From the NCBI RefSeq assembly GCF_000022485.1, contig NC_012623.1:2666674-2730673 (forward strand): a stretch of 64,000 bases of DNA. The letters are read 5' to 3'. A program made the position numbers and the translations under genes. Position 1 is the first letter of the stretch, and each line of letters begins with the position of its first letter. Source of the stretch: Sulfolobus islandicus Y.N.15.51. Its GTDB lineage: Archaea; Thermoproteota; Thermoprotei_A; Sulfolobales; Sulfolobaceae. Below are positions 18,114-29,848 of this stretch, piece after piece. The notes under the pieces are model-generated. The model saw nothing but the letters and a program-made list of their open reading frames with translations. It did no database searches and had not been told where the DNA came from.

Positions 18114-19293
18114 TTTTCATCGCCTCCTTTAGCAATTGAATCGGATGTAAGGGTCTTCTGCCAGAAGACTTCTCTATTTGAAGCCCCGCAAGAGGGCATT
18201 CAGTTGAAAAAAGATCAGCTTTACTTTGTTTGAAAGCTTCCATCATTTTACTTCCTACCCTTTTAGCAGTGTCATAATTTCTTAATCCCCAGCCCCCATC
18301 TATACCGGAACAACCGTTATTGGAAATATCAACTTTCGCTCCCATAGACCTCAACAGTCTAACCCCAGGTAAACCTACTTGTAAGAACTTAAGATGGCAT
18401 GGAGGATGGTAATACACGTTCTTCTCAATCTTACCCTTTAATTCTATCTTACCTTCATTCTTCAATTTAAATAGGTACTCCGTTGCATCATAAACCTTAG
18501 GTATTTCATTATCAAGAATCTTCTTATACTCCCTAATCATCAAAGTACAAGTTGGTATGGGCGAAACCACGTCATAACCTTTCTTTACCAAATCCTCTAT
18601 GATTTTGGTATTATACTCAGCGTTTTTCTTAAGCCTATCAACGTCCCCAGAATCAAGCATTGGAGCCCCACAACAAACAAAATTAGGAATAATTACTTCT
18701 ATACCCAATTCGTTATATAACTCTATTAAATCCTCACCGATTTCTGGGAAGAAATTCTCAATTAAGCAAGTGGGAAATAGTGCAACCTTTGCTTTAGGAT
18801 TATCAATAGTTCTCTGCTTAACTCTTTCCCTTAAACCTTTCTCCGCAACGGGTAGCGTGGGAGCTTCTTTATGAATACCTAATAGCTCCTTATTCTTCTC
18901 CATAATTACTTTGGCCAAGGGTCTTGCGAACTTCACACCATCTAACATCTCAAATATAAAGTCCCTTACTGTCAGTCCTCTCTTTTTCTTATAATATAGC
19001 CACGCCCATTCCATTAGACTTGGAAAGTCCATGTTAAATTCGTGAGGAGGAACATAGGGACAATTAACGTAACACATCTTACAGTGGAAGCACTTAGAGG
19101 CCACATTAAATAAGTCATCTAAGGTTAAGTTTTTGGGACCTTTTTTATCAGTATAAGTAAACATAAGGGGAAAGGAGTCACAATAATTAAAGCATAACCT
19201 ACAACCGTGACAAACACTTGCTTGTCTTATAAACTCTGACAATAATTTATCGGAATCAAAAAAAGTAGGATTACTTGGATTTAAAGAATACAT
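18106..19293 (-). CDS. Fe-S oxidoreductase, HdrD/GlpC-like
   Basis: A 395-residue iron-sulfur protein. The N-terminus contains two [4Fe-4S] ferredoxin motifs of the C-x2-C-x2-C-x3-C type (CHGCRLCFNYC at about residue 33; CFHCKMCYVNCP at about residue 68). The C-terminal half has two cysteine-rich CCG-domain regions (VCCGAPMLDSG near residue 206 and NNGCSGIDGG near residue 308), though the second is divergent. Such proteins pass electrons from a reductant to rubrerythrin or to a thiol/disulfide partner. It shares one base with the rubrerythrin stop and is thus coupled to it. Confidence 0.85.
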   Translation of the reverse strand: MYSLNPSNPTFFDSDKLLSEFIRQASVCHGCRLCFNYCDSFPLMFTYTDKKGPKNLTLDDLFNVASKCFHCKMCYVNCPYVPPHEFNMDFPSLMEWAWLYYKKKRGLTVRDFIFEMLDGVKFARPLAKVIMEKNKELLGIHKEAPTLPVAEKGLRERVKQRTIDNPKAKVALFPTCLIENFFPEIGEDLIELYNELGIEVIIPNFVCCGAPMLDSGDVDRLKKNAEYNTKIIEDLVKKGYDVVSPIPTCTLMIREYKKILDNEIPKVYDATEYLFKLKNEGKIELKGKIEKNVYYHPPCHLKFLQVGLPGVRLLRSMGAKVDISNNGCSGIDGGWGLRNYDTAKRVGSKMMEAFKQSKADLFSTECPLAGLQIEKSSGRRPLHPIQLLKEAMKNG

Positions 19294-19727
19294 TACTTGC
19301 CTCCCTTTAGTTGATTAAGTACAGCAGTGAATTTCTCTGCATGGCTCTTTTCTGCTCTTGCCAAGGTTTCAAACCACTCAGCAACTTCATTGAATCCTTC
19401 TTCCCTAGCTATCTTAGCATAGCCTGGATACATTTGAGTCCATTCATAAGTTTCTCCTGCTACCGCTGATTCTATCATTTGCTCTAATGTCCCTATTGGC
19501 TTGTCAGTAGCTGGATCACCAATTCCTCCTTGCCTTATGAAATCTAAGTGACCAAATGCGTGGGCAGTTTCACCTTCTGCTATGCTTCTCAATAACCCAG
19601 CAATTTCGGGGTATCCTTCCTCATCAGCCCTCCTAGCGAAATATAGATATCTTCTATTTGCCATAGCCTCTCCGCAGAATGCATGTTTTAAGTTCTCGGC
19701 AGTTTTAGTTCCTTTTATCTCTTTCAT
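19293..19727 (-). CDS. rubrerythrin (diiron domain only)
   Basis: A 144-residue ferritin-like diiron protein. The ligand motifs EAMANRRYLYFARRADEEG (E-x-x-[RH] helix), EGETAHAFGH and the second-half repeat AGETYEW...ARAEKSHAEKF are visible. The C-terminal rubredoxin domain of classical rubrerythrins is absent, as in sulerythrin, the Sulfolobus form that reduces hydrogen peroxide. It is the first gene of a three-gene operon with the Fe-S protein that could supply electrons. Confidence 0.9.
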   Translation of the reverse strand: MKEIKGTKTAENLKHAFCGEAMANRRYLYFARRADEEGYPEIAGLLRSIAEGETAHAFGHLDFIRQGGIGDPATDKPIGTLEQMIESAVAGETYEWTQMYPGYAKIAREEGFNEVAEWFETLARAEKSHAEKFTAVLNQLKGGK

Positions 19728-19809
19728 CTTCTCACGCTATACTACTTTATTACTGCTAGTTTTTAAAAGTTTCTATCATTACTATATACAAGTGTATTTT
19801 AAAAAAGAG

Positions 19810-20286
19810 TTATTCTAACCTATAGGAGAAGGTAGATTTGGAAAGTGCTAGGAATATTACTCCTATTAATAATAGGATTGTTGGTATATAAATGCGAGGC
19901 TCTGGAGCGATAAAGTCAAACACAGAGGTAAGAAGTCCGTAATAGAATAGTAATATCGAAAGTATAACTAATACAACACCTGTTATTATAAAGGTCTTGT
20001 TGTAGGTATAATACGTGAATAAATCCTGCCAATCAGCTTTCTCATTATCAACAATTATACATAGACCTTTCATAAAGGTTAAAGACTTACCACTGCCGAA
20101 CATTGCAAAGCCATTTATCTTGTTAAAACCTAATTCTTTTGCCTCTTCATTACCTTTTTTCAAATTAAATTTTATTATATCAACTAATTTTGATGGATAA
20201 TCAATATTTGAACTTTCTTCAATTTTTCCTTCCTCATTAATTTTTATATGCCCAATATATCCTTTCAGCTTCTTTATATTATCCAC
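19810..20286 (-). CDS. membrane-anchored paralogue of the adjacent small protein
   Basis: A 158-residue protein. Its first ~95 residues resemble the preceding 103-residue protein (shared pattern DxxK...N-E-A-K-E-L-x-F...GFAM...GLCIIVDNxKADWxxL). Two hydrophobic helices (about residues 100-118 and 133-152) follow, so it is tethered to the membrane. The shared domain looks like a small alpha/beta roadblock-like fold, perhaps DUF2173; I am not certain. The pair overlaps by eight bases and forms one operon. Confidence 0.6.
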   Translation of the reverse strand: MDNIKKLKGYIGHIKINEEGKIEESSNIDYPSKLVDIIKFNLKKGNEEAKELGFNKINGFAMFGSGKSLTFMKGLCIIVDNEKADWQDLFTYYTYNKTFIITGVVLVILSILLFYYGLLTSVFDFIAPEPRIYIPTILLLIGVIFLALSKSTFSYRLE

Positions 20287-20590
20287 TTCTTATCACCTCA
20301 CCTTTTAGGATAGCCTTTATTAATAAGTCCCAATTGGTTTTCTTGGCATTAGTTATTACTAAGTAATCATCTACGAATACAACTCCCATGTCATCTAATA
20401 TCATTGCAAACCCTCTAAATGACTCTAGAAATTTTAACTCTTTAGCTTCATTTTCTCCAATTCTCATATTCTCCATTATAATGTTGCTTAATTTATCAAG
20501 ATCGATCAAGATATCTTGCCCTTGTATTTTAGTGAGCTTACCCTCACGAAATCTAAAGATGGCAATTATACCTGGTATATTATCTAGCAT
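20279..20590 (-). CDS. small soluble protein, possibly DUF2173-like
   Basis: A 103-residue protein that starts MLDNIPGIIAIFRFREGKL and contains GFAMILDDMGVVFVDDYLVITN. The repeated beta-hairpin pattern suggests a profilin/roadblock-like sensor or scaffold domain. Its tandem paralogue downstream carries the same domain plus two membrane helices. No enzymatic motif is seen. The DUF2173 name is from memory and unverified. Confidence 0.6.
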   Translation of the reverse strand: MLDNIPGIIAIFRFREGKLTKIQGQDILIDLDKLSNIIMENMRIGENEAKELKFLESFRGFAMILDDMGVVFVDDYLVITNAKKTNWDLLIKAILKGEVIRSG

Positions 20591-20721
20591 TTTCCTTCAC
20601 TCATTATCTAAATATGATATTTTACATAAATAAGCTTTTCCTTCAAAATATTAATTTATTACACTAGATCCAAAAGTTATTTATTAATTATATTCCTAAA
20701 AAATAATTAAGAGAGAAGTTA

Positions 20722-22971
20722 TTATCTTTTACTCATGATTGCCTTCATAATTTCCTCTGGAGTAGTTGGAGTTTTGGTGAATCTGGCACCAACGGCGTCC
20801 TCCAATGCTCTAATTATTACTGCTGGACCTACTATCAATGCAGCTTCACCAACTCCTTTACTTCCAGTTGGATAGTTAGATGGATGATATTGATCAGCAA
20901 ATATTGAGGTGAACTTAGGCACCTCGACAGCTGTAGGAACATAATAGTCAGCGTAAGTTACGATTAATTGGCCATTCTCGTTAAGCAAGGCTTGTTCATA
21001 TAGTGCTTGCCCAACAGCTTGAACACCTCCTCCATGAATTTGTGCCTCTGCTAATGCTGGATTTACAACATTTCCAATATCGTCGTACGCTCTATACTCC
21101 AACACTCTAGCAATTCCAGTATCATCCACTTCCACTGTCGCTATATGGACTCCATATGGGAAAGTTACATCGTTCTCGTATATTATCTTCTCTACCAGTC
21201 CCGGATCATGACTTCTATAAGCTATATTAGCAACATCGTCCCAACTCATCCTCTTACTTGGGTCACTCCTTAACTTGAACTCTCCTTTTTCATATTGAAC
21301 TTCTTGAACATCGACATTCCAAGTAGATGCAGCGATTCTCTTCATCTTATCCAAAATCTTTTCCGCAACTTTAATCGCTGCAGAGCCGCCTATTGTTACA
21401 GATCTTGAACCGTAAGTTCCCATACTAGCTGCAACAGTATCAGTATCTCCCCATATTACCCTAACCCTGCTTATATCTATTTGCAATGCATCAGCGACTA
21501 TTTGAGCTATGGCAGTTTCCGTTCCTTGTCCATGTGGTGTAGTACCAGTTATTACTAATACATCTCCCCTCTCATCCACTCTAACTTCAGCATATTCCCA
21601 CGGACCAAAACTGCATATCTCCAGATAATATGCTAACCCTACTCCAACCCTATGCCCTTTCTTTCTCTCCTCTTCAGCCCACTTCTTAAGTTCGTAATAA
21701 CCTAACCTCTTTACGCCTTCTCTTAATAATCCCACATAGTCTCCACTATCGTACCTTAAACCAAATGGATTTGCATATGGTAATTCAGTGACTAGATTCT
21801 TTTCCCTAATACTAACATCGTCTAAGCCTAACTCGTCAGCTACTGTACTCATTATCCTTTCAATTATATATGTTGCTTCTGGTCTACTAGCTCCTCTGTA
21901 CATAGTAATTGGGGGAGTATTGGTGTAAACTGCAACACTTTCAATATTTAAGTTACGTATCTTGTAGGGACCGGGTATCATCATTGGTATTATCAATGGT
22001 TGGATTCCAGCAGTTACTGTTATATAAGCTCCTAGATCTAGTAACAATTTACCCTTGATACCTAAAATGGTACCATCTCTTTTAACTGCTACCTCACCAG
22101 TGAAAACATTATGCCTAGCTTCACTGGCTAACATTTCCTCACTTCTGGTAGCCGTCCATCTCACTGGCCTTCCTAAAATGACTGATGAAGCTACAACTGC
22201 TAGTTCTTCTGGCATTAAATGAACTTTAGCTCCAAAGGCACCCCCAACATCCGGCATGCTAACCTTTATCTTACTTTCGGGTATACCAAGTATTCTGGAA
22301 AATTCTGAACGCATATAGTGGGGTACTTGCGTAGAATACCATACTGACAGTGTACCTGCTTCATATCTAGCCACTATTCCCCTAGGTTCCATAGGATTAG
22401 GAATTAATCTTTCATTTATGGCCTCAACTCTAACTACCTTATCGGCTTCGTTAAACGCCTTATCTACTTCTCCTGCTTTAAATGGAATCTTATAAGATAT
22501 ATTAGTCTTTAACTCTTCATGGATTATCACTTGATCTTTCTCCGCTTCTTCCATTTTAGTTACTGGTTTTAAGGGTTCATAATCAACTACCACCTTATCT
22601 ATGGCATCCCTAACACTATACTTATCTTGGCCAAGAACAATTGCAACTGGTTCGCCTACGTATTTAACCTTATTGTTTGGAAACGCCTTCCTCTCACTAT
22701 ACCTAAATGATCTTATATCTATATACGTTGGCCAAGGTCTAATTCCACCCTTTAATAAGGGGTTGATTTCCTTTGCAGTAAATACTGCAACTATACCATT
22801 AACCTTTAATGCGTCTCTAATATCAATTCTCTTAATGATTGCATGAGGATAAGTGCTCCTAACAAAGCCGGCATATAGGGCTGGTATCCTTATATCGTCA
22901 ACGTATGTACTTTTACCAGTCACGAACTTATCATCGTATAGTCTTTTTATTGGTTTACCCACGTAGCTCAT
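20722..22971 (-). CDS. cutA: glyceraldehyde oxidoreductase, molybdopterin-binding large subunit
   Basis: A 749-residue large subunit of the xanthine/aldehyde oxidase family. It binds molybdopterin and holds the active site. Visible family landmarks are PMEPRG (about residue 192), GGAFGAKVH (about residue 244), [12 protein letters not shown] (about residue 357), [15 protein letters not shown]-like [13 protein letters not shown] and the catalytic Glu in GVGEAAL (about residue 714). In Sulfolobus this trimer oxidises glyceraldehyde to glycerate in the non-phosphorylative Entner-Doudoroff pathway. It is third in the operon, after the FAD and Fe-S subunits. Confidence 0.9.
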   Translation of the reverse strand: MSYVGKPIKRLYDDKFVTGKSTYVDDIRIPALYAGFVRSTYPHAIIKRIDIRDALKVNGIVAVFTAKEINPLLKGGIRPWPTYIDIRSFRYSERKAFPNNKVKYVGEPVAIVLGQDKYSVRDAIDKVVVDYEPLKPVTKMEEAEKDQVIIHEELKTNISYKIPFKAGEVDKAFNEADKVVRVEAINERLIPNPMEPRGIVARYEAGTLSVWYSTQVPHYMRSEFSRILGIPESKIKVSMPDVGGAFGAKVHLMPEELAVVASSVILGRPVRWTATRSEEMLASEARHNVFTGEVAVKRDGTILGIKGKLLLDLGAYITVTAGIQPLIIPMMIPGPYKIRNLNIESVAVYTNTPPITMYRGASRPEATYIIERIMSTVADELGLDDVSIREKNLVTELPYANPFGLRYDSGDYVGLLREGVKRLGYYELKKWAEEERKKGHRVGVGLAYYLEICSFGPWEYAEVRVDERGDVLVITGTTPHGQGTETAIAQIVADALQIDISRVRVIWGDTDTVAASMGTYGSRSVTIGGSAAIKVAEKILDKMKRIAASTWNVDVQEVQYEKGEFKLRSDPSKRMSWDDVANIAYRSHDPGLVEKIIYENDVTFPYGVHIATVEVDDTGIARVLEYRAYDDIGNVVNPALAEAQIHGGGVQAVGQALYEQALLNENGQLIVTYADYYVPTAVEVPKFTSIFADQYHPSNYPTGSKGVGEAALIVGPAVIIRALEDAVGARFTKTPTTPEEIMKAIMSKR

Positions 22972-23459
22972 GTTCTTAACCTCCTTGCAGCATCTAAAAC
23001 TGCCTTAACAATGTTTTGATATCCAGTACACCTACAAATATTACCGTGAAGTCCATCCCTAACCTCCTCTTCAGAAGGATTTGGATTTTCCTTTAATAAG
23101 AAATACGTCTGCATTATCATTCCCGGTGTACAGAAACCACACTGAAGAGCGAAATTTTCCTTGAACGCCTCTTGAATTGGATGAAGTTTAGAATCTACTG
23201 AGAGACCCTCAATTGTAGTTATTTCCGCACCATCAGCTTGTACTGCAAACAATGTACAAGATTTCACTGATTTGCCGTTTAGTATAACTGTACATGCGCC
23301 GCAAGTCGTAGTATCACAACCGATTTTTGTTCCCGTTAAACCTAACTCTTCCCTTAAGAAGTCCACTAACAACATCCTTGGACTTACGTATCTCTCATAC
23401 AATACTCCATTTACCTTAACTTTTATTTTAACTTTCTCTCCTTGATTAACCATTAACAT
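22968..23459 (-). CDS. cutC: glyceraldehyde oxidoreductase, [2Fe-2S] small subunit
   Basis: A 163-residue subunit with two [2Fe-2S] clusters. The plant-type ferredoxin motif is C-x4-C-x2-C (CDTTTCGAC, about residue 48), with a further Cys at KSCTLF. The second cluster motif is CGFCTPG (about residue 112) and CRCTGY (about residue 146). It transfers electrons from the molybdenum centre to the FAD subunit. Its start directly follows the cutB stop, and its end overlaps cutA by four bases. Confidence 0.92.
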   Translation of the reverse strand: MLMVNQGEKVKIKVKVNGVLYERYVSPRMLLVDFLREELGLTGTKIGCDTTTCGACTVILNGKSVKSCTLFAVQADGAEITTIEGLSVDSKLHPIQEAFKENFALQCGFCTPGMIMQTYFLLKENPNPSEEEVRDGLHGNICRCTGYQNIVKAVLDAARRLRT

Positions 23460-24308
23460 TTAACTTAACACCTCCTTTAAGGCTTTTCTAGTTATAACCT
23501 TCATAAGTTCCCTCCTATACCAAGAACTCCCCCTAGTATCGGAAGGGGGATTTACTTGACTTGAAACCTTACTTACAATTTCCTCTATTAACTCATCATT
23601 TAGCCTTTTACTTGTTACACTTTTTTCAACTTCTAATGCTCTGAATGGTCTCTCCCCAACTCCACCATAGGCTAATCTAATATCCTCTATCTCATTTTGC
23701 CTTAATTTTATGGCTAATGCTAGGGATACAAGTGCAAAATCTCCAGCTCTTCTGACAATTTTTTTATAAATTGTTCGATATCCCTCCAAGTTTGGTAAAA
23801 CAATTTCAGATATAATTTCACCTTTTCTTAAATCTGTGGTAAATGCACCTTTGAAGAAATCTAGAGCGTTGACTGATCTATTGCCAGATGCCGATAATAA
23901 AACAATTTCAGCATTTAACGCAGTAAGTACAGTGGGCATATCAGCAGATGGATCAGCATTTGCAGCGCTACCACCAATAGTACCTAAGTTTCTAACTTGC
24001 ATATCTCCTACAACCTTAACTGCTTGGTGAAGTAATGGCACGTTTACCTTTACTAGATCGTTCTTTAGTATTTCATTATATCGAGTTAAAGCGCCGATTC
24101 TAGTTGAATTATATGAACTTCTTACATAACTTAATGACGTTACAGGATTTAGGTCAACTATGTAATTGGGCGATATTACACGAAGTTTAAGCATTGGAAT
24201 TAGACTCTGCCCTCCAGCTAGAGGCCTTGCATCTTCGTGAGACTCTAGGAATTTTGTAGCTTCCTCAGTGCTACTGACCCTAACATATGTAAAATCTGGC
24301 GGATACAC
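23460..24308 (-). CDS. cutB: glyceraldehyde oxidoreductase, FAD-binding medium subunit
   Basis: A 282-residue FAD subunit of the CO-dehydrogenase/xanthine-oxidase type. The FAD-binding motifs AGGQSLIPMLKLR (about residue 31) and NLGTIGGSAANADPSAD (about residue 105) are intact. It is the first gene of the cutBCA operon and uses a GTG start. The Sulfolobus enzyme is a soluble, cytoplasmic alpha-beta-gamma protein. Confidence 0.92.
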   Translation of the reverse strand: MYPPDFTYVRVSSTEEATKFLESHEDARPLAGGQSLIPMLKLRVISPNYIVDLNPVTSLSYVRSSYNSTRIGALTRYNEILKNDLVKVNVPLLHQAVKVVGDMQVRNLGTIGGSAANADPSADMPTVLTALNAEIVLLSASGNRSVNALDFFKGAFTTDLRKGEIISEIVLPNLEGYRTIYKKIVRRAGDFALVSLALAIKLRQNEIEDIRLAYGGVGERPFRALEVEKSVTSKRLNDELIEEIVSKVSSQVNPPSDTRGSSWYRRELMKVITRKALKEVLS

Positions 24309-24489
24309 ATATTATATTGTACTTTTAGCTATTTATTTTATCACGTAAAAAATGTTTAGGTAGGAATATTAGGTAATAAAATGTTTCTTTATTTTTCTAC
24401 ATCTAAGTCACAAGGAGAGTTCTAATATAAAAACCAATAGTTGAACATTTTACATTAACATAGATAAAAAGATTAAATATATGCGATGA

Positions 24490-24515
24490 GAAATATTTTT
24501 CTAGAGAAATATTTC
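24490..24515. repeat. near-perfect palindrome at the stop of the SelD-like gene
   Basis: A 26-base inverted repeat (GAAATATTT/AAATATTTC arms around TTCTAGAG) overlaps the TGA stop codon of the SelD-like gene and extends into the 200-bp spacer before cutB. It may act as a transcript-end hairpin. The rest of 24309-24489 is AT-rich DNA with the cutB promoter and nothing else that I can support. Confidence 0.4.
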
Positions 24516-25911
24516 ACTTTATTTTGAACTGTCTTAACACATTGTTTCTATGAATGTACTTTGTAATAGTTGGTGGGACTATAACAGTACCATTTCCCTT
24601 ACCTATAACCTTACCTATAATGTGAGGCTCTAGCGACTTTCTCTTCAACTCATCGAAAATTTCATCAATAACCTTCTTATGAGCAAAAATAACTATAGCC
24701 CCATTTGTCCCTGCAGTAGAATTTGGTATGATAAAATTCTCTGTTGCGAATTCATGTATATCTGGGTCTATTACTGGGATATCGAACAGCTCTACATCTA
24801 CTTGTGCCTTTTCAGCAAATTCCTTTATCACAAATAACCCTGGACCAGTAACATCAGTGGTCATAGCTATATGAGAGTTTTCGTCAATTGTCCCTCCAAA
24901 TGGTGGTAGATGATCATATATTATCTTAGCTATCTCAGTATTAGGTTCTCTCATGTAATTTAGAGCCTTTTTCTTAGCTTCTTCCACTCTCTGTATGGTA
25001 ATTCCCCTAGCTTCCATATCTTCTATTAGCTCTGGTACAGTCAGCATCCACATAAAGACGTTTATTGGCGTTAATTCACCAACTGGTCTAGTCACTAAGA
25101 TTTCCATATTCTCATTAACCATATTGTAGTATGTCGGTAATTCGTGATCGGACTTACCTATTACAGTAGCTCCTATCATCAACGTCTTGGAATTGGGTTG
25201 AACGTCACTTAATAATTCAATTGAATACTCTCTAGAGTAATTTTCAGCATTTCTTAGCAATTGTTGCTTTAGATCATCAGTTGGAGCATCAACAACGGGG
25301 ATCATTCTTAAATCTTGAAAAACGCCCTTAGTGAAAAGATCATTTAGAGAATTGGAAATGGCAACATCGACTTGCATCTGAGATCCTGGATCATCCAAGG
25401 GATCTACTATTTGAATCGTATCATTATTTGCAACAGTGTAAGATTTCTCCTTTCCTCCATCAAGTCTGAACAGATCCAATACTGCCACTTCACCCTTGGG
25501 ATTTGAGGTAACTATTGAATGTCCTTTACCTATTGTGAGCTTTCTGCTAGTTTTTATCGAAGTGTAAACTTTCAGTAGAAACTCAGCGAATTTATCTGGA
25601 TTCCCTGAAGTCTCCTGATTGACTTGAATAAGGCTAACAGCCCTATCCGCATCAAATTCCCCACCGTTTATTACTCTCTTTATATAAATTTTCTCTCTGC
25701 TTACGAAAATATCAGCGTCTTCTCTAGGTAGTATTTCTATATTTCTTCTAACCAGCTCATCTCTTATCTTATGTATGGCTGGGTAAACTGTATCTATTAG
25801 ATCTACTTTTACTGCACAACCGGTTGCGAGGGATAATGGATTCAGTCCCATTTTTTTGTACTTATCTAAATTAACTCTAAATTTATCAATCAGCTTATCA
25901 ATAGCCATCAA
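24514..25911 (-). CDS. SelD-like protein (AIR synthase/PurM superfamily)
   Basis: A 465-residue protein resembling archaeal selenophosphate synthetase-related proteins of the PurM fold. The N-terminal [12 protein letters not shown] corresponds to the SelD glycine/cysteine loop, with Cys retained in [13 protein letters not shown] and [14 protein letters not shown] carry the Asp residues expected to bind Mg-[12 protein letters not shown] near residue 345 matches the T-D-V-T-G-x-G motif of the superfamily. Sulfolobus is not known to make selenoproteins, so a role in sulfur activation is more likely. Divergent from a rhodanese gene, in line with that idea. Confidence 0.65.
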   Translation of the reverse strand: MMAIDKLIDKFRVNLDKYKKMGLNPLSLATGCAVKVDLIDTVYPAIHKIRDELVRRNIEILPREDADIFVSREKIYIKRVINGGEFDADRAVSLIQVNQETSGNPDKFAEFLLKVYTSIKTSRKLTIGKGHSIVTSNPKGEVAVLDLFRLDGGKEKSYTVANNDTIQIVDPLDDPGSQMQVDVAISNSLNDLFTKGVFQDLRMIPVVDAPTDDLKQQLLRNAENYSREYSIELLSDVQPNSKTLMIGATVIGKSDHELPTYYNMVNENMEILVTRPVGELTPINVFMWMLTVPELIEDMEARGITIQRVEEAKKKALNYMREPNTEIAKIIYDHLPPFGGTIDENSHIAMTTDVTGPGLFVIKEFAEKAQVDVELFDIPVIDPDIHEFATENFIIPNSTAGTNGAIVIFAHKKVIDEIFDELKRKSLEPHIIGKVIGKGNGTVIVPPTITKYIHRNNVLRQFKIK

Positions 25912-26049
25912 GTTAGCATATTCTCCTAAGAAAATAAAAAGTTAGCTATCATAATGTTTATACATTTTTGTAACTTTCATTTTAAATAAAAGTAGTTTTG
26001 AAAATCAAAAATTCCAACAAATTTAAATTCTCAATAAAAGGTTTAGATT

Positions 26050-26457
26050 ATGATGTTAATAACCGAGAGAAGGTCCCCTTTTTATCCTAATATACAAAAC
26101 GTACCGCCATCGGTAATTAGAAAACTTGTCAAGAATAAGGAAATTCAACTAATTGATATTAGACAACCGTGGGAATACGAAGATCACCATATACCGGGAT
26201 CAATATTATTACCTTTGGATTACTTTGAAGACTTATTTCAGTTAATGTTAAACAAAAGTAATATAGGGATTATATGTGAACACGCAAATAGGTCTACATG
26301 GCTAGTTTATACTAAACCTTCTCTGTTTAAAGAAGTAAAAGTTTACAATATGTTAGGTGGAATAGAATTGTGGATGATGATGGGCTATGAAGTTGAAAAA
26401 GGAATGGATGATAATGGCACATTATGGTATAAATTACTAACTAAAAATTTAAGATGA
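26050..26457 (+). CDS. rhodanese-domain sulfurtransferase
   Basis: A single-domain rhodanese of 135 residues. DIRQPWEYEDHHIPGSILLPL (about residues 36-56) is the standard CH2A-like region, and the active-site loop CEHANRS (Cys about residue 77) holds the persulfide-forming cysteine. It transfers sulfane sulfur and stands at the start of a sulfur-metabolism region. A helix of about 20 residues precedes the domain. Confidence 0.85.
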   Translation: MMLITERRSPFYPNIQNVPPSVIRKLVKNKEIQLIDIRQPWEYEDHHIPGSILLPLDYFEDLFQLMLNKSNIGIICEHANRSTWLVYTKPSLFKEVKVYNMLGGIELWMMMGYEVEKGMDDNGTLWYKLLTKNLR

Positions 26458-26510
26458 AGCTACTTTTTGCATATAGCGAAAGTCTTAAGAAATATGAATA
26501 AAAACATAAA

Positions 26511-26750
26511 ATGATGGAAAGACTTCCGCCCTCAGCAAAACTTGTATTAAAGGTTATCTTGGAAAAGAAGGTAATTAGATTTAAAGAATTGCAGGAGCAA
26601 ACTAAATTACCTACACGTACGTTAAGATATGCTCTAAGAGTACTTAGGGAAAAAGGCCTAATAAAAACACTACCTTGTTTAGATGACGCAAGAGAAAGAA
26701 TGTACTCAGTATATGAGGTAGACGAGTGCTATAAACTGTTTAACGATTAA
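26511..26750 (+). CDS. winged-HTH transcriptional regulator, 79 residues
   Basis: A minimal winged helix-turn-helix protein. SAKLVLKVILEKKVIRFKELQEQTKLPTRTLRYALRVL... is a MarR/ArsR-like recognition-helix region, followed by a wing (EKGLIKTLPCLDDARERMYSV). Two cysteines (in LPCLDD and DECYKL) could sense redox or metal, which is speculation. It overlaps the 3' end of the convergent NifX-like gene by four bases. Confidence 0.75.
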   Translation: MMERLPPSAKLVLKVILEKKVIRFKELQEQTKLPTRTLRYALRVLREKGLIKTLPCLDDARERMYSVYEVDECYKLFND

Positions 26751-27100
26751 AACTCTTCTATTTCTTCTGCATACATTTCTTCTTCTAATTCTTCCTTCAT
26801 GTTTTTCTTTATCTCCTCTAAATGCTCCAATACTTCCTTGAGATTTCCATATTTTGTAGGAATATATCTTAGTCTACCGTACGACATCATATAAGAACCG
26901 GGGCATAAGAACTTCGGGCCTACCACTATTGCATCTACATTTAGATCTAAAATTACTGACATGGTAGCCTCTTTGCTACCTACTCCAGGGTTCTCATACT
27001 GTTCAACTTCCCTTTTCTCCTCATCAATGATTCCTATAATTTCCGCTTCGTCGAGAGGTTTTAATTCTTGTGACTTATCATATGTTAAAGCTATTCTCAT
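26747..27100 (-). CDS. NifX/NifB-C-like (dinitrogenase iron-molybdenum cofactor) domain protein
   Basis: A 117-residue protein with the RNase H-like NifX/NafY fold. MRIALTYDKS at the N-terminus, then GIIDEEKREVEQYENPG, and the A-I-V-V-G-x-x-x-x-PG pattern (DAIVVGPKFLCPGSYM) near residue 60. The C-terminus is a very acidic helix. In archaea such proteins carry Fe-S or metal clusters outside nitrogen fixation. It lies within the sulfur region. A Cys in FLCPG could be a ligand. Confidence 0.65.
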   Translation of the reverse strand: MRIALTYDKSQELKPLDEAEIIGIIDEEKREVEQYENPGVGSKEATMSVILDLNVDAIVVGPKFLCPGSYMMSYGRLRYIPTKYGNLKEVLEHLEEIKKNMKEELEEEMYAEEIEEF

Positions 27101-27169
27101 AAGCCTCTATTTCAAAACATTTCTTAAATATTTTGTGATCAATAGAGTTAGAAAAATTAGGAAAAAAAC

Positions 27170-28677
<1,508 letters not shown>

Positions 28678-28678
28678 C

Positions 28679-29836
28679 TTAAACCACAGCTTTAGCTGTA
28701 ACAGTCCAGTACATCTTATTGTACATTATCTTTCCCCACCAATGTACATATGAAGGTGGTGGTGGACTCTCGTTCATAGTATAGCTGAATCTTATGTAAG
28801 TCGCTTGATCAGTGCCAGTAGCTATATAGCATAGAACATCTCCTCCATAGTGTTTAACTCCAAGATTACCCTTTATGTCGTTTGCAATATTGTGAGCAAC
28901 AACATAAGATTCGAAATCTGCAGTTGAACCTGCCTTAGAAACTGGCAAATCAGTAGCATCACCCATTACGTAAACGTTAGAGTGATCCTTCATTCTAAGT
29001 GTAAATTTGTCTGTTGGAACCCATCTCCTTCTATCACCTATTCCAGAGTCCTCAATAACCTTAGCACCCATATTGGGCGGTATGCCAATCAGCATATCGA
29101 ACTTTAACTTCTCACCTTCTTGGGATTCTATAACTTTGTTACTAGGATCAACACTGGTTACCGTAAATGGTGAGTGAACCTCTATTCCTCTTTGTTCAAA
29201 TAATCTCAGCATAAACTTGTTAGTTATCGGCCTACCAAATACTCCTTGAACGGGATATGTGTAAATTATTTTAGTTTTATCCCTAATCCCTCTCTTTCTT
29301 AAATAATCGTCCAAAATTAATGTAACTTCTAATGGAGCTACTGGGCATCTATGAGGTAGTTTTGCCGTGTTAACAACAATTGTACCTCCATCAAATTTCT
29401 CCAGTGCTTCCCTCATTTTAATAGCAGCATCATACTCGTATACCGTATGTGCAGCAGATCTATAGCCTGGAATCTCGTCCCATGTGTAATCCACACCCGT
29501 AGTTATTACCAAGTAGTCATAGTTATGTGACGCTCCATCCGCGGTTTGAACTGAATGATTAGCAACATCTATCTTACTAATCGTACCCTTCTCTCCATGT
29601 AGGAATTTGATTCTAGGATCCAGTAATTCGCTCTCTTTTCTAACTAATTCACCTGGAGTTTCGAGACCAAAACCAACTAATAGTTGTCCTGGCAAATAGA
29701 TGTGCTCATCTGATTTATTTAACGCTACTATTTCAACGTCTCCTCTATTAACCTCGTGTTCTAGCTTTTGAACTAATCTGTTTGCTACAATCGTACCCGC
29801 AACGTTTCCTCCTGCTATTATAATCCTTTTAGCCAT
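28679..29836 (-). CDS. sulfide:quinone oxidoreductase-like flavoprotein
   Basis: A 385-residue FAD-dependent NAD(P)/FAD disulfide-type oxidoreductase of the SQR/FCSD group. The dinucleotide-binding motif is [11 protein letters not shown] (residues 4-14), ATG-like [13 protein letters not shown] lies near residue 111, and the second FAD motif [16 protein letters not shown] near residue 289. A conserved Cys lies in HRCPVAP (about residue 163); a further Cys is in VLCYIATG. It would oxidise sulfide to sulfane sulfur and pass electrons to quinone. No membrane helix is seen; a C-terminal amphipathic part may bind the membrane. Confidence 0.8.
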   Translation of the reverse strand: MAKRIIIAGGNVAGTIVANRLVQKLEHEVNRGDVEIVALNKSDEHIYLPGQLLVGFGLETPGELVRKESELLDPRIKFLHGEKGTISKIDVANHSVQTADGASHNYDYLVITTGVDYTWDEIPGYRSAAHTVYEYDAAIKMREALEKFDGGTIVVNTAKLPHRCPVAPLEVTLILDDYLRKRGIRDKTKIIYTYPVQGVFGRPITNKFMLRLFEQRGIEVHSPFTVTSVDPSNKVIESQEGEKLKFDMLIGIPPNMGAKVIEDSGIGDRRRWVPTDKFTLRMKDHSNVYVMGDATDLPVSKAGSTADFESYVVAHNIANDIKGNLGVKHYGGDVLCYIATGTDQATYIRFSYTMNESPPPPSYVHWWGKIMYNKMYWTVTAKAVV

Positions 29837-29848
29837 TTACTTCATCTC

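Noticed and set aside
20388-20633. 81-codon plus-strand frame over the small DUF2173-like gene
   Set aside because: Shadow of the paralogous operon on the other strand; no promoter or ribosome site.
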